Assembly: GCF_937888285.1 (NCBI RefSeq) | Contig: NZ_CALART010000011.1 | Location: 124,001 to 188,000 of the forward strand | Reading direction: 5' to 3' | Length of the DNA: 64,000 nucleotides | Source of the DNA: an uncultured Aquimonas sp. | GTDB lineage: Bacteria > Pseudomonadota > Gammaproteobacteria > Xanthomonadales > Xanthomonadaceae | In this document: positions 11,039-19,303 of the stretch, in pieces | How positions within the stretch are numbered: position 1 is the first letter of the stretch | Layout of the letters: each line of letters begins with the position of its first letter | Notes under the pieces: generated by a model | Seen by the model: only the letters and a program-made list of their open reading frames with translations | Database searches by the model: none | Told to the model about the DNA's origin: nothing | Position numbers and translations under genes: made by a program

Positions 11039-11267
11039 TCGTCTGTCGTCCCGATGGACCTGTGGAGATGCGTCGGAGGCCGCCTTGGCCTCCCGGTGGC
11101 GCCCATCGATGCGCCCCGATTTGCAGCCTGTTCAATAACTTGGATCACCGGAGGCAGGCTGGAGGCCGTGCTGCGGGCGAATGGCCCGGAGAATAGCACA
11201 GGCCTCCCGGCGCGCTCCGACGCAGGCTTCACGCCTGCGCGAAGCCCGCGCTGGCCAGGTCAAGGCC

Positions 11268-11888
11268 TCAGCCGGCCTTGACGGTGTCGTCAGCGCGGCG
11301 CTCGAGCACTGCGTCGATCAGGCCGTAGTCGCGCGCCTGCACCGCCGACAGGAAATTGTCGCGATCGGTATCGCGGGCAATCTGCTCGACCGGCTGGCCG
11401 GTGTGGTGGGCGAGGATGTTGTTCAGACGATCGCGGATGGTCAGGATCTCGCGCGTGTGGATCTCGATGTCGCTGGCCTGGCCCTGGTAGCCGCCCAGCG
11501 GCTGGTGGATCATCACCCGCGAATGCGGCAGCGCGTAGCGCTTGCCAGCCTTGCCGGAAGCCAGCAGCAGCGCGCCCATGCTCGCGGCCTGGCCGATGCA
11601 CATGGTGCTGACGTCCGGCTTGATGTATTGCATGGTGTCGTAGATCGCCATGCCGGCGGTGACTACGCCGCCGGGGCTGTTGATGTAGAGGTGGATGTCC
11701 TTGTCCGGGTTCTCGGACTCCAGGAACAGCAGCTGCGCCACCACCACATTGGCCATGTGGTCGTCGATCGGGCCGACCAGGAAGATCACGCGCTCCTTCA
11801 GCAGCCGGCTGTAGATGTCATAGGCGCGTTCGCCGCGGCTGGTCTGTTCGACCACCATCGGCACCAGGTTGAGGTTGGTGATGCTCAT
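11268..11888 (-). CDS. clpP: ATP-dependent Clp protease proteolytic subunit
   Basis: The serine peptidase barrel partnered by ClpX. From the ATG at 11888 it is 206 residues, matching E. coli (207 with its propeptide). The catalytic triad is Ser103 (G-Q-A-A-S-M-G-A), His128 (V-M-I-H-Q-P) and Asp177 (R-D-T-D-R-D). The upstream in-frame ATG at 11966 would add a 26-residue basic stretch without family precedent and is rejected; an AAGGA site precedes 11888. Confidence 0.98.
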   Translation of the reverse strand: MSITNLNLVPMVVEQTSRGERAYDIYSRLLKERVIFLVGPIDDHMANVVVAQLLFLESENPDKDIHLYINSPGGVVTAGMAIYDTMQYIKPDVSTMCIGQAASMGALLLASGKAGKRYALPHSRVMIHQPLGGYQGQASDIEIHTREILTIRDRLNNILAHHTGQPVEQIARDTDRDNFLSAVQARDYGLIDAVLERRADDTVKAG

Positions 11889-12000
11889 GGGAATGCGTCC
11901 TTCGTGGGCGTGTTCGATGCGCCGGCGTCGAGGTGCGGGTTTCGATGGGCCGGCCTTGATGTACATGTGCCAGTGTCGCTTGCCGTTTCAGCCTAGCCGA

Positions 12001-12038
12001 AAACGAAACGGCCGCCAGCGGGTCGCGCGGCGGCCGTT
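12001..12038 (-). terminator. Terminator of tig
   Basis: On the minus strand a perfect 10-bp stem (12029-12038 with 12007-12016, 12-base loop) is followed by TTTCGTTT. It lies just past the tig stop, so clpP is probably transcribed from its own promoter in the gap at 11889-12006. Confidence 0.75.
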
Positions 12039-12060
12039 GCGATCAGGAGCCGGAGGTCGA

Positions 12061-13365
12061 TCAGGCCGCCATCGGGCGCATCACGTCCTGGAAGTCCAGC
12101 TTCTGCTCGGTGAGGTCGGCGTGATCGGCGATCCAGTCGATGACCTGATCCTCGATGACGCGGCTCTGCAGACCCTGCATCAACTGGGGTTCGCGCCTGT
12201 AGAGTTCAACCACCTCGCTCGGGTCCTCGTAGGTCGAAGCGATCAGGTTCAGGGTTTCGGTCAGGCGGCCCATGTCGAGGCGCAGCTCGTTCTGGCGGGC
12301 CAGCTCGCCCAGCAGCACGGCGGCGGCGACGCGACGCTTGGCGGTGTCCAGGAACAGCGCGGGGTCGGCCTTGGCGCCCGGGTTGCCCTGCTGTGCGGCC
12401 TGCTGTTCGGCCTGGCGGGCCAGGGCCTGAGCTTCGGATTCGATCATGCGCGAAGGCAGCTCAAGATCGGCATGCGCCGCCAGCAGCTTGTCGACGACCT
12501 GCGTCTTCAGGCGCGCCATCAGCGCACCCTTGAGCTCACGCTCCAGGTTGGCGCGCACTTCGCGGCGGAAACTGTCGACATCGGCCTCGGCCACGCCAAA
12601 GCTGCGGATGAAGTCGGCATCGATCTCGGGCAGCTTCGGCTCGGAGACGCGGACGATCTTCACGCTCATCTTCGCGGTCTTGCCGGCCAGCGCGGTGGCG
12701 CGGTAGTCGGCCGGGAAGGCAACCTCGAACTCGGATTCCTGGCCGGCCGCCAGGCCGATCAGCTTTTCCTCCAGTGCCGGCAGGATGGCGCCGGACCCGA
12801 TAATGGTGCCGGCGCGCTCGACGCCCTCGGCGGGCACGCGGCCGGCGTCGGTGCTGGCGCTGGACTCGAACATCACCATGTCGCCGGCCTCGGCGGCGCG
12901 CTCGACCGGGGTCCAGCTGCGGCGCTGCAGGCGCAGGGTCTCGATCATGCGATCGACGTCGGCGTCTTCGACGCTCGACACCGGCTTCTCGATCTTGAGG
13001 CCGGACACATCGATGGTGCCGATCTCGGGCATGACCTCGAAGGTGGCGATGAAGGCCACTTCGCCATCTTCGCCGGTGGAAGTCGCCTCGATGCTCGGCG
13101 CCACGGCCGGACGCAGCTTCTGCTGCTCGACCGCTTCGCTGAAGCCCTGGCGGATGACTTCACCCAGGGCTTCCGCGCGCACCTGCGCGCCAAAGCGCTG
13201 CTCGATCACCTTCGGCGGCACCTTGCCCGGGCGGAAGCCAGCCAGGCGCACGGTGCGGCCCAGCTCGCGCAGGCGATTGGACACCTGCGACTTCAGACCT
13301 TCAGCGGGAAGGCGGACGGTGAGCTTGCGCTCGAGCTTGCCGACGTTTTCAACCGAGACTTGCAT
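12061..13365 (-). CDS. tig: Trigger factor
   Basis: The ribosome-bound chaperone and peptidyl-prolyl isomerase. It is 434 residues from the ATG at 13365, which has an AGGAG site 6 bases upstream; E. coli Tig has 432. The N-terminal ribosome-binding domain carries the G-F-R-P-G-K-V-P signature near residue 45. An FKBP-type domain at about 155-245 and a C-terminal helical chaperone domain follow. It opens the tig-clpP-clpX-lon group and lies just downstream of tRNA-Leu. Confidence 0.97.
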   Translation of the reverse strand: MQVSVENVGKLERKLTVRLPAEGLKSQVSNRLRELGRTVRLAGFRPGKVPPKVIEQRFGAQVRAEALGEVIRQGFSEAVEQQKLRPAVAPSIEATSTGEDGEVAFIATFEVMPEIGTIDVSGLKIEKPVSSVEDADVDRMIETLRLQRRSWTPVERAAEAGDMVMFESSASTDAGRVPAEGVERAGTIIGSGAILPALEEKLIGLAAGQESEFEVAFPADYRATALAGKTAKMSVKIVRVSEPKLPEIDADFIRSFGVAEADVDSFRREVRANLERELKGALMARLKTQVVDKLLAAHADLELPSRMIESEAQALARQAEQQAAQQGNPGAKADPALFLDTAKRRVAAAVLLGELARQNELRLDMGRLTETLNLIASTYEDPSEVVELYRREPQLMQGLQSRVIEDQVIDWIADHADLTEQKLDFQDVMRPMAA

Positions 13366-13505
13366 GACGACTCCTGGAATGGACAAGGGCAGCCGCCGCT
13401 CCGGGATCGCTCGCCCGGATCGCGCAGCCGCCCACTCTCAAGCTGGTAGGCACAGGCCGGGCACCCGCCGCTGCCACGCCGCGCTCGTGTTCGACGCCGT
13501 CGGAC

Positions 13506-13590
13506 TGGTGCGAAAGGAGAGACTCGAACTCTCACGGGGTACCCCACTGGAACCTAAATCCAGCGCGTCTACCAGTTCCGCCACTTTCGC
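13506..13590 (-). tRNA. tRNA-Leu (anticodon TAG)
   Basis: An 85-base class II tRNA with a long variable arm, acceptor GCGAAAG/CTTTCGC, discriminator A and encoded CCA. The anticodon loop TTTAGGT gives TAG. Confidence 0.97.
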
Positions 13591-13632
13591 CTGATCCGGT
13601 CCGGGGTGCCTCCGCGAGCGCGGAGAAGAGGG

Positions 13633-13708
13633 TGGTGGGCCGTCTAGGACTCGAACCTAGAACCTACGGATTAAGAGTCCGCTGCTCTACCAATTGAGCT
13701 AACGGCCC
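13633..13708 (-). tRNA. tRNA-Lys (anticodon CTT)
   Basis: A 76-base cloverleaf with acceptor GGGCCGT/ACGGCCC, discriminator A and encoded CCA. The anticodon loop CTCTTAA gives CTT. Confidence 0.96.
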
Positions 13709-13788
13709 GACCTGGACTGTAACCGCGTCAGCGCCCCTGCGAGGGACCTGCTGCCGCGGCGGACGCGCATTGTGCCGCATCCGGGTGC

Positions 13789-13866
13789 TGGGGTGGAAGA
13801 CGGGACTCGAACCCGCGACATCTGGAATCACAATCCAGTGCTCTAACCAACTGAGCTACATCCACC
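13789..13866 (-). tRNA. tRNA-His (anticodon GTG), with the extra 5' G encoded
   Basis: The coordinates include the G at position -1 (13866) that pairs with discriminator C, the identity mark of tRNA-His. The anticodon loop TTGTGAT gives GTG and CCA is encoded. The acceptor arms GTGGATG and CTTCCAC leave a T-T mismatch at the sixth pair; the other six pair. Confidence 0.95.
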
Positions 13867-13882
13867 ATTGAATCTGTACTGC

Positions 13883-13959
13883 TGGCGCGCCTGGCAGGAA
13901 TCGAACCTGCAACCACCGGCTTAGAAGGCCGGTGCTCTATCCGATTGAGCTACAGGCGC
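13883..13959 (-). tRNA. tRNA-Arg (anticodon TCT)
   Basis: A 77-base cloverleaf with acceptor GCGCCTG/CAGGCGC, discriminator G and encoded CCA. The anticodon loop CTTCTAA gives TCT, which reads the rare AGA/AGG codons. Confidence 0.96.
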
Positions 13960-14039
13960 ATGCAATCGGCAGATATCGGTGTCCAAACCCTCGGCGCTGC
14001 CCGGAAGATCGCTGGCCAGACCGACGCTTTCGCGGCGGC

Positions 14040-14116
14040 TGGTCGGGGTAGAGGGATTCGAACCCCCGACCTTCTGCTCCCAAAGCAGACGCACTACCAA
14101 GCTGTGCTATACCCCG
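14040..14116 (-). tRNA. tRNA-Pro (anticodon TGG)
   Basis: A 77-base cloverleaf with acceptor CGGGGTA/TACCCCG, discriminator A and encoded CCA. The anticodon loop TTTGGGA gives TGG. It is the first gene of a Pro-Arg-His-Lys-Leu run, related in order to the E. coli argX-hisR-leuT-proM group. Confidence 0.97.
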
Positions 14117-14169
14117 GGGCTTGCGCAGCAGCCGGCACCGCGCTTGCGCGCCATACCGTGAGCCGCGGA

Positions 14170-14198
14170 AGCATAATGATCCGGCACGCCCGCGTCAA
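14170..14198 (-). promoter_or_regulatory. Sigma-70 promoter of the tRNA operon
   Basis: On the minus strand TTGACG (14198-14193) and TATGCT (14175-14170) are separated by exactly 17 bases. The bases after the -10 are GC-rich, a discriminator typical of stringently controlled stable-RNA promoters. The start would be near 14163, about 47 bases before mature tRNA-Pro. Confidence 0.85.
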
Positions 14199-14224
14199 AC
14201 CCCTTCGACGAGATCCCCTTCGAC

Positions 14225-15070
14225 ATGCGCTTCGATGGCACCCAGCGATACATCGCGACCTCCGAACTGAAGCAGGCGGTCAATGCCGCCATCACCCTGC
14301 AGCGTCCGCTGCTGATCAAGGGCGAGCCGGGCACCGGCAAGACCCTGCTGGCCGAAGAGCTCGCGACCAGCCTCGACGCCCCGCTGATCAGCTGGCACGT
14401 GAAGTCCACCACCCGCGCCATCCACGGCCTCTACGAGTACGACGCGGTCAGCCGCCTGCGCGACTCGCAGCTGGGCGTGGCCGGCGTCGAGGAGGTGCGC
14501 AACTACATCCGCCCTGGAAAGCTGTGGGAAGCCTTCACCCATGAGCGCCGCTGCGTGCTGCTGATCGACGAGATCGACAAGGCCGACATCGAGTTCCCGA
14601 ACGACCTGCTGCAGGAGCTCGACCGCATGGAGTTCTTCGTGCACGAGACCGGCGAGACCGTGCGTGCGCAGCATCGACCGATCATCCTGATCACCTCCAA
14701 CAACGAGAAGGAGCTGCCCGACGCCTTCCTGCGCCGCTGCTTCTTTCACTACATCGCTTTCCCGGACCGCGAGACCCTGAAGCGCATCGTCGACGTGCAC
14801 TTTCCCGGCATCTCGGGGAGCCTGGTGCGCGAGGCGCTGGAGGTGTTCTTCCAGCTTCGCGAGATCCCGGGCCTGAAGAAGCGGCCGTCGACCTCGGAGC
14901 TGATCGACTGGATCAAGCTGCTGCTGGCGGACGAAGTGCCCGAGGCCGTGCTGCGCGAGCGCGATCCGCGGCGCGCGATTCCGCCGCTGGCCGGCGCCCT
15001 GGTCAAGAACGAGCAGGACGTGCAGCTGCTGGAGCGGCTGGCCTTCATGACCCGCCGCGGCCAGGGCTGA
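14225..15070 (+). CDS. MoxR-family AAA+ ATPase
   Basis: A 281-residue single-domain AAA+ ATPase. Walker A G-E-P-G-T-G-K-T is at 33-40, Walker B V-L-L-I-D-E-I-D at 111-118 and the sensor-1 motif I-L-I-T-S-N-N-E near 159. It belongs to the MoxR/CoxD-type chaperones, which act with VWA proteins to remodel or insert metal cofactors into client complexes. The VWA partner starts 4 bases after its stop. No client gene is nearby, so the target is unknown. Confidence 0.9.
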   Translation: MRFDGTQRYIATSELKQAVNAAITLQRPLLIKGEPGTGKTLLAEELATSLDAPLISWHVKSTTRAIHGLYEYDAVSRLRDSQLGVAGVEEVRNYIRPGKLWEAFTHERRCVLLIDEIDKADIEFPNDLLQELDRMEFFVHETGETVRAQHRPIILITSNNEKELPDAFLRRCFFHYIAFPDRETLKRIVDVHFPGISGSLVREALEVFFQLREIPGLKKRPSTSELIDWIKLLLADEVPEAVLRERDPRRAIPPLAGALVKNEQDVQLLERLAFMTRRGQG

Positions 15071-15074
15071 GCCT

Positions 15075-16253
15075 GTGTTCATCGGCCTGTTCGAACGCCT
15101 GCGCAGCAGCGGCGTGCCGGTCAGCCTGCGCGAGTTGCTGGACCTGCACGCTGCACTTGAGCGGGGACTGGCCTTCGCCGACCTTGAGGAATTGCACGCA
15201 TTGGCGCGCGCCCTGCTGGTCAAGGACGAGCGTCACTTCGACCGCTTCGACCGCGCCTTCGGCCAGTGGCTGGCGGCGCAGGAGGTGATCGGCGAAGGCC
15301 TGCGTGCCGAAGTGCCGCCGGAGTGGCTGCAGCGCGCGGTACAGCGACAGCTCAGCGACGAGGAGAAGGCGCTGATCGAATCGCTGGGAGGGCTCGACAA
15401 GCTGCTGGAGGCCTTCCGCGAACGCCTCGCCGAGCAGAAGGACCGGCACAGCGGCGGCAACCGCTGGATCGGTACCGGCGGCACCAGCCCCTTCGGCGCG
15501 CACGGCTACCACCCCGAAGGCATCCGCCTGGGTTCGCAGTCGGCCGGCCACCGCCGCGCGGTCAAGGTATGGGAGCAGCGCAGCTTCCGCGACCTAGACG
15601 ACAGCGTAGAGCTCAACACCCGCAGCATCAAGCTGGCCCTGCGCCGCCTGCGCCGTTTCGCCCGCGAGGGTGCGGCCACCGAGCTGGATCTTGACGGCAC
15701 GCTGGCCGGCACCGCCCGCAATGCGGGCCTGCTCGACATCCAGCTGCGTCCCGAACGCCACAACGCGGTCAAGGTGCTGCTGCTGCTCGACATCGGCGGC
15801 TCGATGGACGACCACGTGCGCGTTTGCGAGGAACTGTTCTCGGCTGCGCGCAGCGAGTTCAAGCACATCGAGCACTACTACTTCCACAACTGCGTCTACG
15901 AGTCGGTGTGGCGCAGCAATGCGCGCCGCCGCAGCGAACGCACGCCGACGCTCGACCTGATCCATCGCCTGCCGCCGGACTGGCGCCTCGTCATCGTCGG
16001 CGACGCCGCGATGGCGCCCTACGAGATCACCCACGTCCACGGCAGCGTCGAGCACGACAACGCCGAGGCCGGCGCCGCCTGGCTGCAGCGCCTGTTTGCC
16101 CACTTCCGCCGCGCGGCCTGGATCAATCCCCTGCCCCGGCCCGCCTGGGACTACACGGTCACGGTCGGGCTGGTGCGTCAGCTGATCGAGCAGCGCATGT
16201 ATCCGATGAGCCTGCGCGGCCTGGACGAAGCGATCCGCACCCTTTCACGCTGA
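15075..16253 (+). CDS. VWA-domain (CoxE-like) protein, MoxR partner
   Basis: A 392-residue cytoplasmic protein starting at a GTG 4 bases after the MoxR stop. The N-terminal 200 residues are helical and charged. The von Willebrand A domain begins near residue 230, and its metal-ion-dependent adhesion motif D-I-G-G-S (D239, G241, S243) is intact. Pairs of MoxR ATPase and CoxE-like VWA protein are widespread in proteobacteria. Known members load a cofactor or open a large enzyme complex, but here the client cannot be inferred from neighbours. Confidence 0.88.
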   Translation: MFIGLFERLRSSGVPVSLRELLDLHAALERGLAFADLEELHALARALLVKDERHFDRFDRAFGQWLAAQEVIGEGLRAEVPPEWLQRAVQRQLSDEEKALIESLGGLDKLLEAFRERLAEQKDRHSGGNRWIGTGGTSPFGAHGYHPEGIRLGSQSAGHRRAVKVWEQRSFRDLDDSVELNTRSIKLALRRLRRFAREGAATELDLDGTLAGTARNAGLLDIQLRPERHNAVKVLLLLDIGGSMDDHVRVCEELFSAARSEFKHIEHYYFHNCVYESVWRSNARRRSERTPTLDLIHRLPPDWRLVIVGDAAMAPYEITHVHGSVEHDNAEAGAAWLQRLFAHFRRAAWINPLPRPAWDYTVTVGLVRQLIEQRMYPMSLRGLDEAIRTLSR

Positions 16254-16332
16254 GGGCATGCGAGAACCCCGCTGGCTGCGGCCGCCTCTCGACGCGCCAG
16301 CTACGGCGCCTGCAACCTTGATTGCACGGGCT

Positions 16333-16365
16333 TCGAATCCCGAATCCCCGATCCCTAATCCCCGC
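16333..16365. repeat. GAATCCC-type degenerate array overlapping a stop codon
   Basis: Four back-to-back units of the GAATCCC/GATCCCT/AATCCCC type. The array contains the TAG stop of the TlpA-like gene (16355-16357 on the minus strand). The same motif occurs near 50116-50270, 51096-51312 and 51423-51452. Confidence 0.75.
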
Positions 16366-16939
16366 TCGCATCCACCCGCGCTTCGATCTCGGCCTGGGTC
16401 ACCGGCCCCAGCCAGCGATGGGCGATGCGGCCCTGGGGATCGATCAGGTAGGTCATCGGCATGCCGCGCGGCACCTCGAAAGCCGCCGGCGGCGCGTACA
16501 CATCGACGATCGCGATGGGGTAGCTGACCGGGCGCCCGGCGAGGAAGTCGCGCATGTCGGCCGGCTCGATCTCCTCAAACGCGAGACCCAGCACCTCGAT
16601 GTCCTCGCGCTCGCGATGCAGGGCATCGAGCTCAGGCATTTCCTTTCGGCAAGGCGCGCACCAGGTCGCCCAGTAGTTCACCACCACCCAACGGCCGCGC
16701 GCATCGCCAATGTCGTACTCGCCATGCTCCAGGGTCGGCAGCGCGAGCTCGATCGCTGCGCCGTCTTCAGGCAGCGGTGGAGCGCCGACGGCACCCGCGG
16801 CCCACGTCGCAAGGGCAAGCCCTGCCGCAAGCAGCAGGCCGCGCGCGACTCCGCCCCTCCGCGCAGCATCGCCCTGCGGGTCGAGATCGGACCGCGCAGA
16901 GGAAGGGAGACTCGACAGGGGCAAAGGCAGCAGACTCAT
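16355..16939 (-). CDS. TlpA-like thiol-disulfide oxidoreductase
   Basis: A 194-residue periplasmic or membrane-tethered thioredoxin-fold protein. A hydrophobic segment at about 32-53 follows a positively charged stretch with an R-R pair. The redox motif W-C-A-P-C is at C94/C97 and the cis-Pro motif is in M-P-M-T-Y-L-I-D. Such proteins reduce periplasmic disulfides, for example in cytochrome c maturation. Its ATG overlaps the stop of the yihY-like gene (ATGA), so it is probably translationally coupled to it. The extreme N-terminus (about 30 residues before the membrane segment) is unusually long, and a later start is possible. Confidence 0.88.
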   Translation of the reverse strand: MSLLPLPLSSLPSSARSDLDPQGDAARRGGVARGLLLAAGLALATWAAGAVGAPPLPEDGAAIELALPTLEHGEYDIGDARGRWVVVNYWATWCAPCRKEMPELDALHREREDIEVLGLAFEEIEPADMRDFLAGRPVSYPIAIVDVYAPPAAFEVPRGMPMTYLIDPQGRIAHRWLGPVTQAEIEARVDASGD

Positions 16940-18246
16940 CGGGCGGTGTCCTCGAAGGCTTGAGGCGGCACTGATGGCATGGCCTCGATGGCCGGAGTGT
17001 CGCGCAGCCAGTGCGAGAGCGGCGTGTCCAGTGCCGCTGCGACATCGTCTGCGAGGGACTGCAGGCGCGCGCCGATGCGCTGGCCGATGGCGTCCTCCAG
17101 CAGCTCCGCAGGTGGCGCTTCCAGAGGCACGCGCAGACGGGCGCCACGGTAGAGCTCCCCCAGGCTCAGGTGATCGAGGTCGCGCACCAGAAGCCACCCA
17201 CCGGCCTCCGCGCGCTGCACCACCTTCAGCTCTGTCAGGCGCTCCAGCATGCGCATGAGCGTGTCATCCGACAGCGACGATTCCAGGCGACGCAGCTCAT
17301 CCACCTCAAGCGCACGACCATAGATCTGGGCCTGGGCGAATCGCCCCAGCAAGCGCAGAAGGCCGAGCAGCTCCAGCCCCTCGGGCAGCCGACGCTCGCT
17401 CGGCAGGTAGCGAAAGGCGCTCAGTGAAGCCGCCAGTGACGCTCCCAGCAGCACGGCAATCCATACCAGGTACACCCAGAGCAGGAAGATGGGAATCACC
17501 GCCAGCGCGCCATAGATCTGCTCATAGGTCGGCACCTGGCGCAGATACAGACTGAGTCCGCTCTTGCTGGCTTCGAACAGCAGGGCCGCGAGCAGGCCGC
17601 CCGCCAGCGCATCGCGCAGGCGAACCCGACGGTTGGGCACGATCAGATAGGCGCAGCTGAAGCCGAACAGGGCGAGAAGAAAGGGCGTGAGCCGGAGCAG
17701 GGTTCCCGCTGCGCGCGCGCCGTCGGCAAGCATGGGCAGCGAGAACAGGTAGGACGACAGCGCCAGGCTGACAACCACGAGCAGCGGCCCCACGGTCAAG
17801 GCGGCCCAGTACATCAGGAAGCGCGCCACCGGCCCGCGGCCGCTCGGCACCCGCCAGATCCGGTTGAAAGTGTCCTCGATGCCCTTCATCAGCAGCAGCG
17901 CGACGACCAGCAGGCCGATCACGCCGGCCAGCGTCATCTTCGAAGCGCTGGCCGCCGATTCGCGCACCCAGACCTCGACCGTGCGAGCCGCTGCCGGCAC
18001 GAAATTGCTGAACAGGAAGCCCGTCAGCCGCTCGCTCCAGGCCTCAAAGACCGGGAAGGTGCTGATCACGCCGAACGCAGCCGCCGCAAAGGGCACCATC
18101 GCGAAAACGGTCGCGTACGCCAGACCGCTTGCAGTCTCGAAGCACCGATCCTCGACGAAACGGCGCGCCAGGAAGCGGGCGAAAGCCTGCAGCCGCCCTC
18201 GATCCAGCAGCAGGTGCAGCAGATGTCGCAGCTCGGTGGTATCCAT
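16936..18246 (-). CDS. YihY/BrkB-family inner-membrane protein
   Basis: A 436-residue protein with about six membrane helices in residues 30-285 and the family marks G-L-A-Y-A-T-V-F-A-M-V-P-F near 41-53 and G-I-E-D-T-F-N-R-I-W near 120-130. A C-terminal cytoplasmic extension of about 140 residues has a winged-helix-like segment (L-M-R-M-L-E-R-L-T-E-L-K-V-V). Members were once mislabelled ribonuclease BN; the real function is unproven, with a transport or envelope role suggested. The downstream TlpA-like gene overlaps its stop. Confidence 0.88.
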   Translation of the reverse strand: MDTTELRHLLHLLLDRGRLQAFARFLARRFVEDRCFETASGLAYATVFAMVPFAAAAFGVISTFPVFEAWSERLTGFLFSNFVPAAARTVEVWVRESAASASKMTLAGVIGLLVVALLLMKGIEDTFNRIWRVPSGRGPVARFLMYWAALTVGPLLVVVSLALSSYLFSLPMLADGARAAGTLLRLTPFLLALFGFSCAYLIVPNRRVRLRDALAGGLLAALLFEASKSGLSLYLRQVPTYEQIYGALAVIPIFLLWVYLVWIAVLLGASLAASLSAFRYLPSERRLPEGLELLGLLRLLGRFAQAQIYGRALEVDELRRLESSLSDDTLMRMLERLTELKVVQRAEAGGWLLVRDLDHLSLGELYRGARLRVPLEAPPAELLEDAIGQRIGARLQSLADDVAAALDTPLSHWLRDTPAIEAMPSVPPQAFEDTAR

Positions 18247-18364
18247 GCGAGGGCAAGCCTAGCAGGCGAACACGCGCCTCCCGAACGCCCGCAGGCGAAC
18301 GCTTGGGGCCGCTTGCGCTGCCCGCGCGCGCTTGCGACCCTGCGGACACGGCCCGGACCGCTGC

Positions 18365-18393
18365 TTGAAACATCCATGCTGCAGTGCGATAAA
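18365..18393 (+). promoter_or_regulatory. Sigma-70 promoter of the TorF-like porin gene
   Basis: TTGAAA (18365-18370) and GATAAA (18388-18393) are separated by 17 bases. The start would be near 18400, leaving a 50-base leader before the ATG. Confidence 0.75.
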
Positions 18394-18450
18394 CCGGCCA
18401 GCCCCCTCCCGATACCCATGAACAGCGCTCCAAGGGGCAAAGAGGCCAGC

Positions 18451-19155
18451 ATGCACAACCGACTTGCACGTTCCATTCGCGGGGCCGCGGGCGCCCTCGC
18501 CCTCTCCGCCCTGATCGCAGGCCCCGCCAGCGCCGGCGAGTTGTCGGGCGACCTCGGCGTGGTGTCCGACTACGTCTTCCGCGGCGTATCCCAGAGCAAC
18601 CAGAATCCGGCAGTCCAGGCCGGCCTCAGCTACAGCTTCGACAACGGCTTCTATGTCGGCACCTGGGCCTCGCAAGTGGACTTCAACAGCGAGGCCGATG
18701 CCGAGGTCGATTTCTTCGCCGGCTACGCGTTCGACATCAGCGACAACATCGCCGCCGATGTGCAGGTGTTGCGCTACGTCTATCCGGACGAAGGCGCGCT
18801 CAACTACAACGAGCTGATCTTCACCCTGACGGTACTGGACAACCTCAGCGCCACCCTGGCCTACACCGACGACATCTACAACTACGACGTGGACGGCTAC
18901 TACGTCGGCCTGGGCTATGACATCGCGCTTCCGGGCGAACTGACCCTGACCCCGGCAGTCGGCTATTCCCGGTTCGCTGCGGGCTCGCTCAGCGACAGCA
19001 GCGAGTCCTACGTGGACTGGAGCCTGGGGCTCTCGCGCGACTTCGGTCCGGTGAGCGCAAGCCTGAGCTATCACGACACCAACTCCAAGGGTGAGGCCCT
19101 GTTCGGCGAGACGGCGGAATCGCGCGTGGTGCTGGGTTTCAGCGTCGGTTTCTGA
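18451..19155 (+). CDS. TorF-family putative porin
   Basis: A 234-residue outer-membrane beta-barrel candidate. The signal peptide is at 1-28 (cleavage after A-S-A). The mature part opens with the family signature S-G-D-L-G-V-V-S-D-Y-V-F-R-G-V-S-Q-S-N. Alternating hydrophobic and polar strands rich in Tyr and Gly follow, and the last residue is Phe, the usual outer-membrane sorting mark. The TorF/Gcw-type family (about 220-260 residues) is of unknown substrate. The ATG at 18451 was preferred over 18418 because it opens directly into the signal peptide. Confidence 0.85.
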   Translation: MHNRLARSIRGAAGALALSALIAGPASAGELSGDLGVVSDYVFRGVSQSNQNPAVQAGLSYSFDNGFYVGTWASQVDFNSEADAEVDFFAGYAFDISDNIAADVQVLRYVYPDEGALNYNELIFTLTVLDNLSATLAYTDDIYNYDVDGYYVGLGYDIALPGELTLTPAVGYSRFAAGSLSDSSESYVDWSLGLSRDFGPVSASLSYHDTNSKGEALFGETAESRVVLGFSVGF

Positions 19156-19303
19156 CCGCCGCCACCGCGGGCGCATTGGCGGGCGCGTCCCGCAGGGTCA
19201 GCTGATTGCCGGCCCTGCGGCACTCCGCGCGGGCTTCGTGGGCTGGCGGCTGCTGCGGTGACTGCATAGACTCGGCGCTCCCGATCTTCAGGACCGTTCC
19301 CTC

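Noticed and set aside
16936..18246. Ribonuclease BN label for the YihY/BrkB gene
   Set aside because: That name came from an early misassignment; the protein is a polytopic membrane protein without nuclease motifs.
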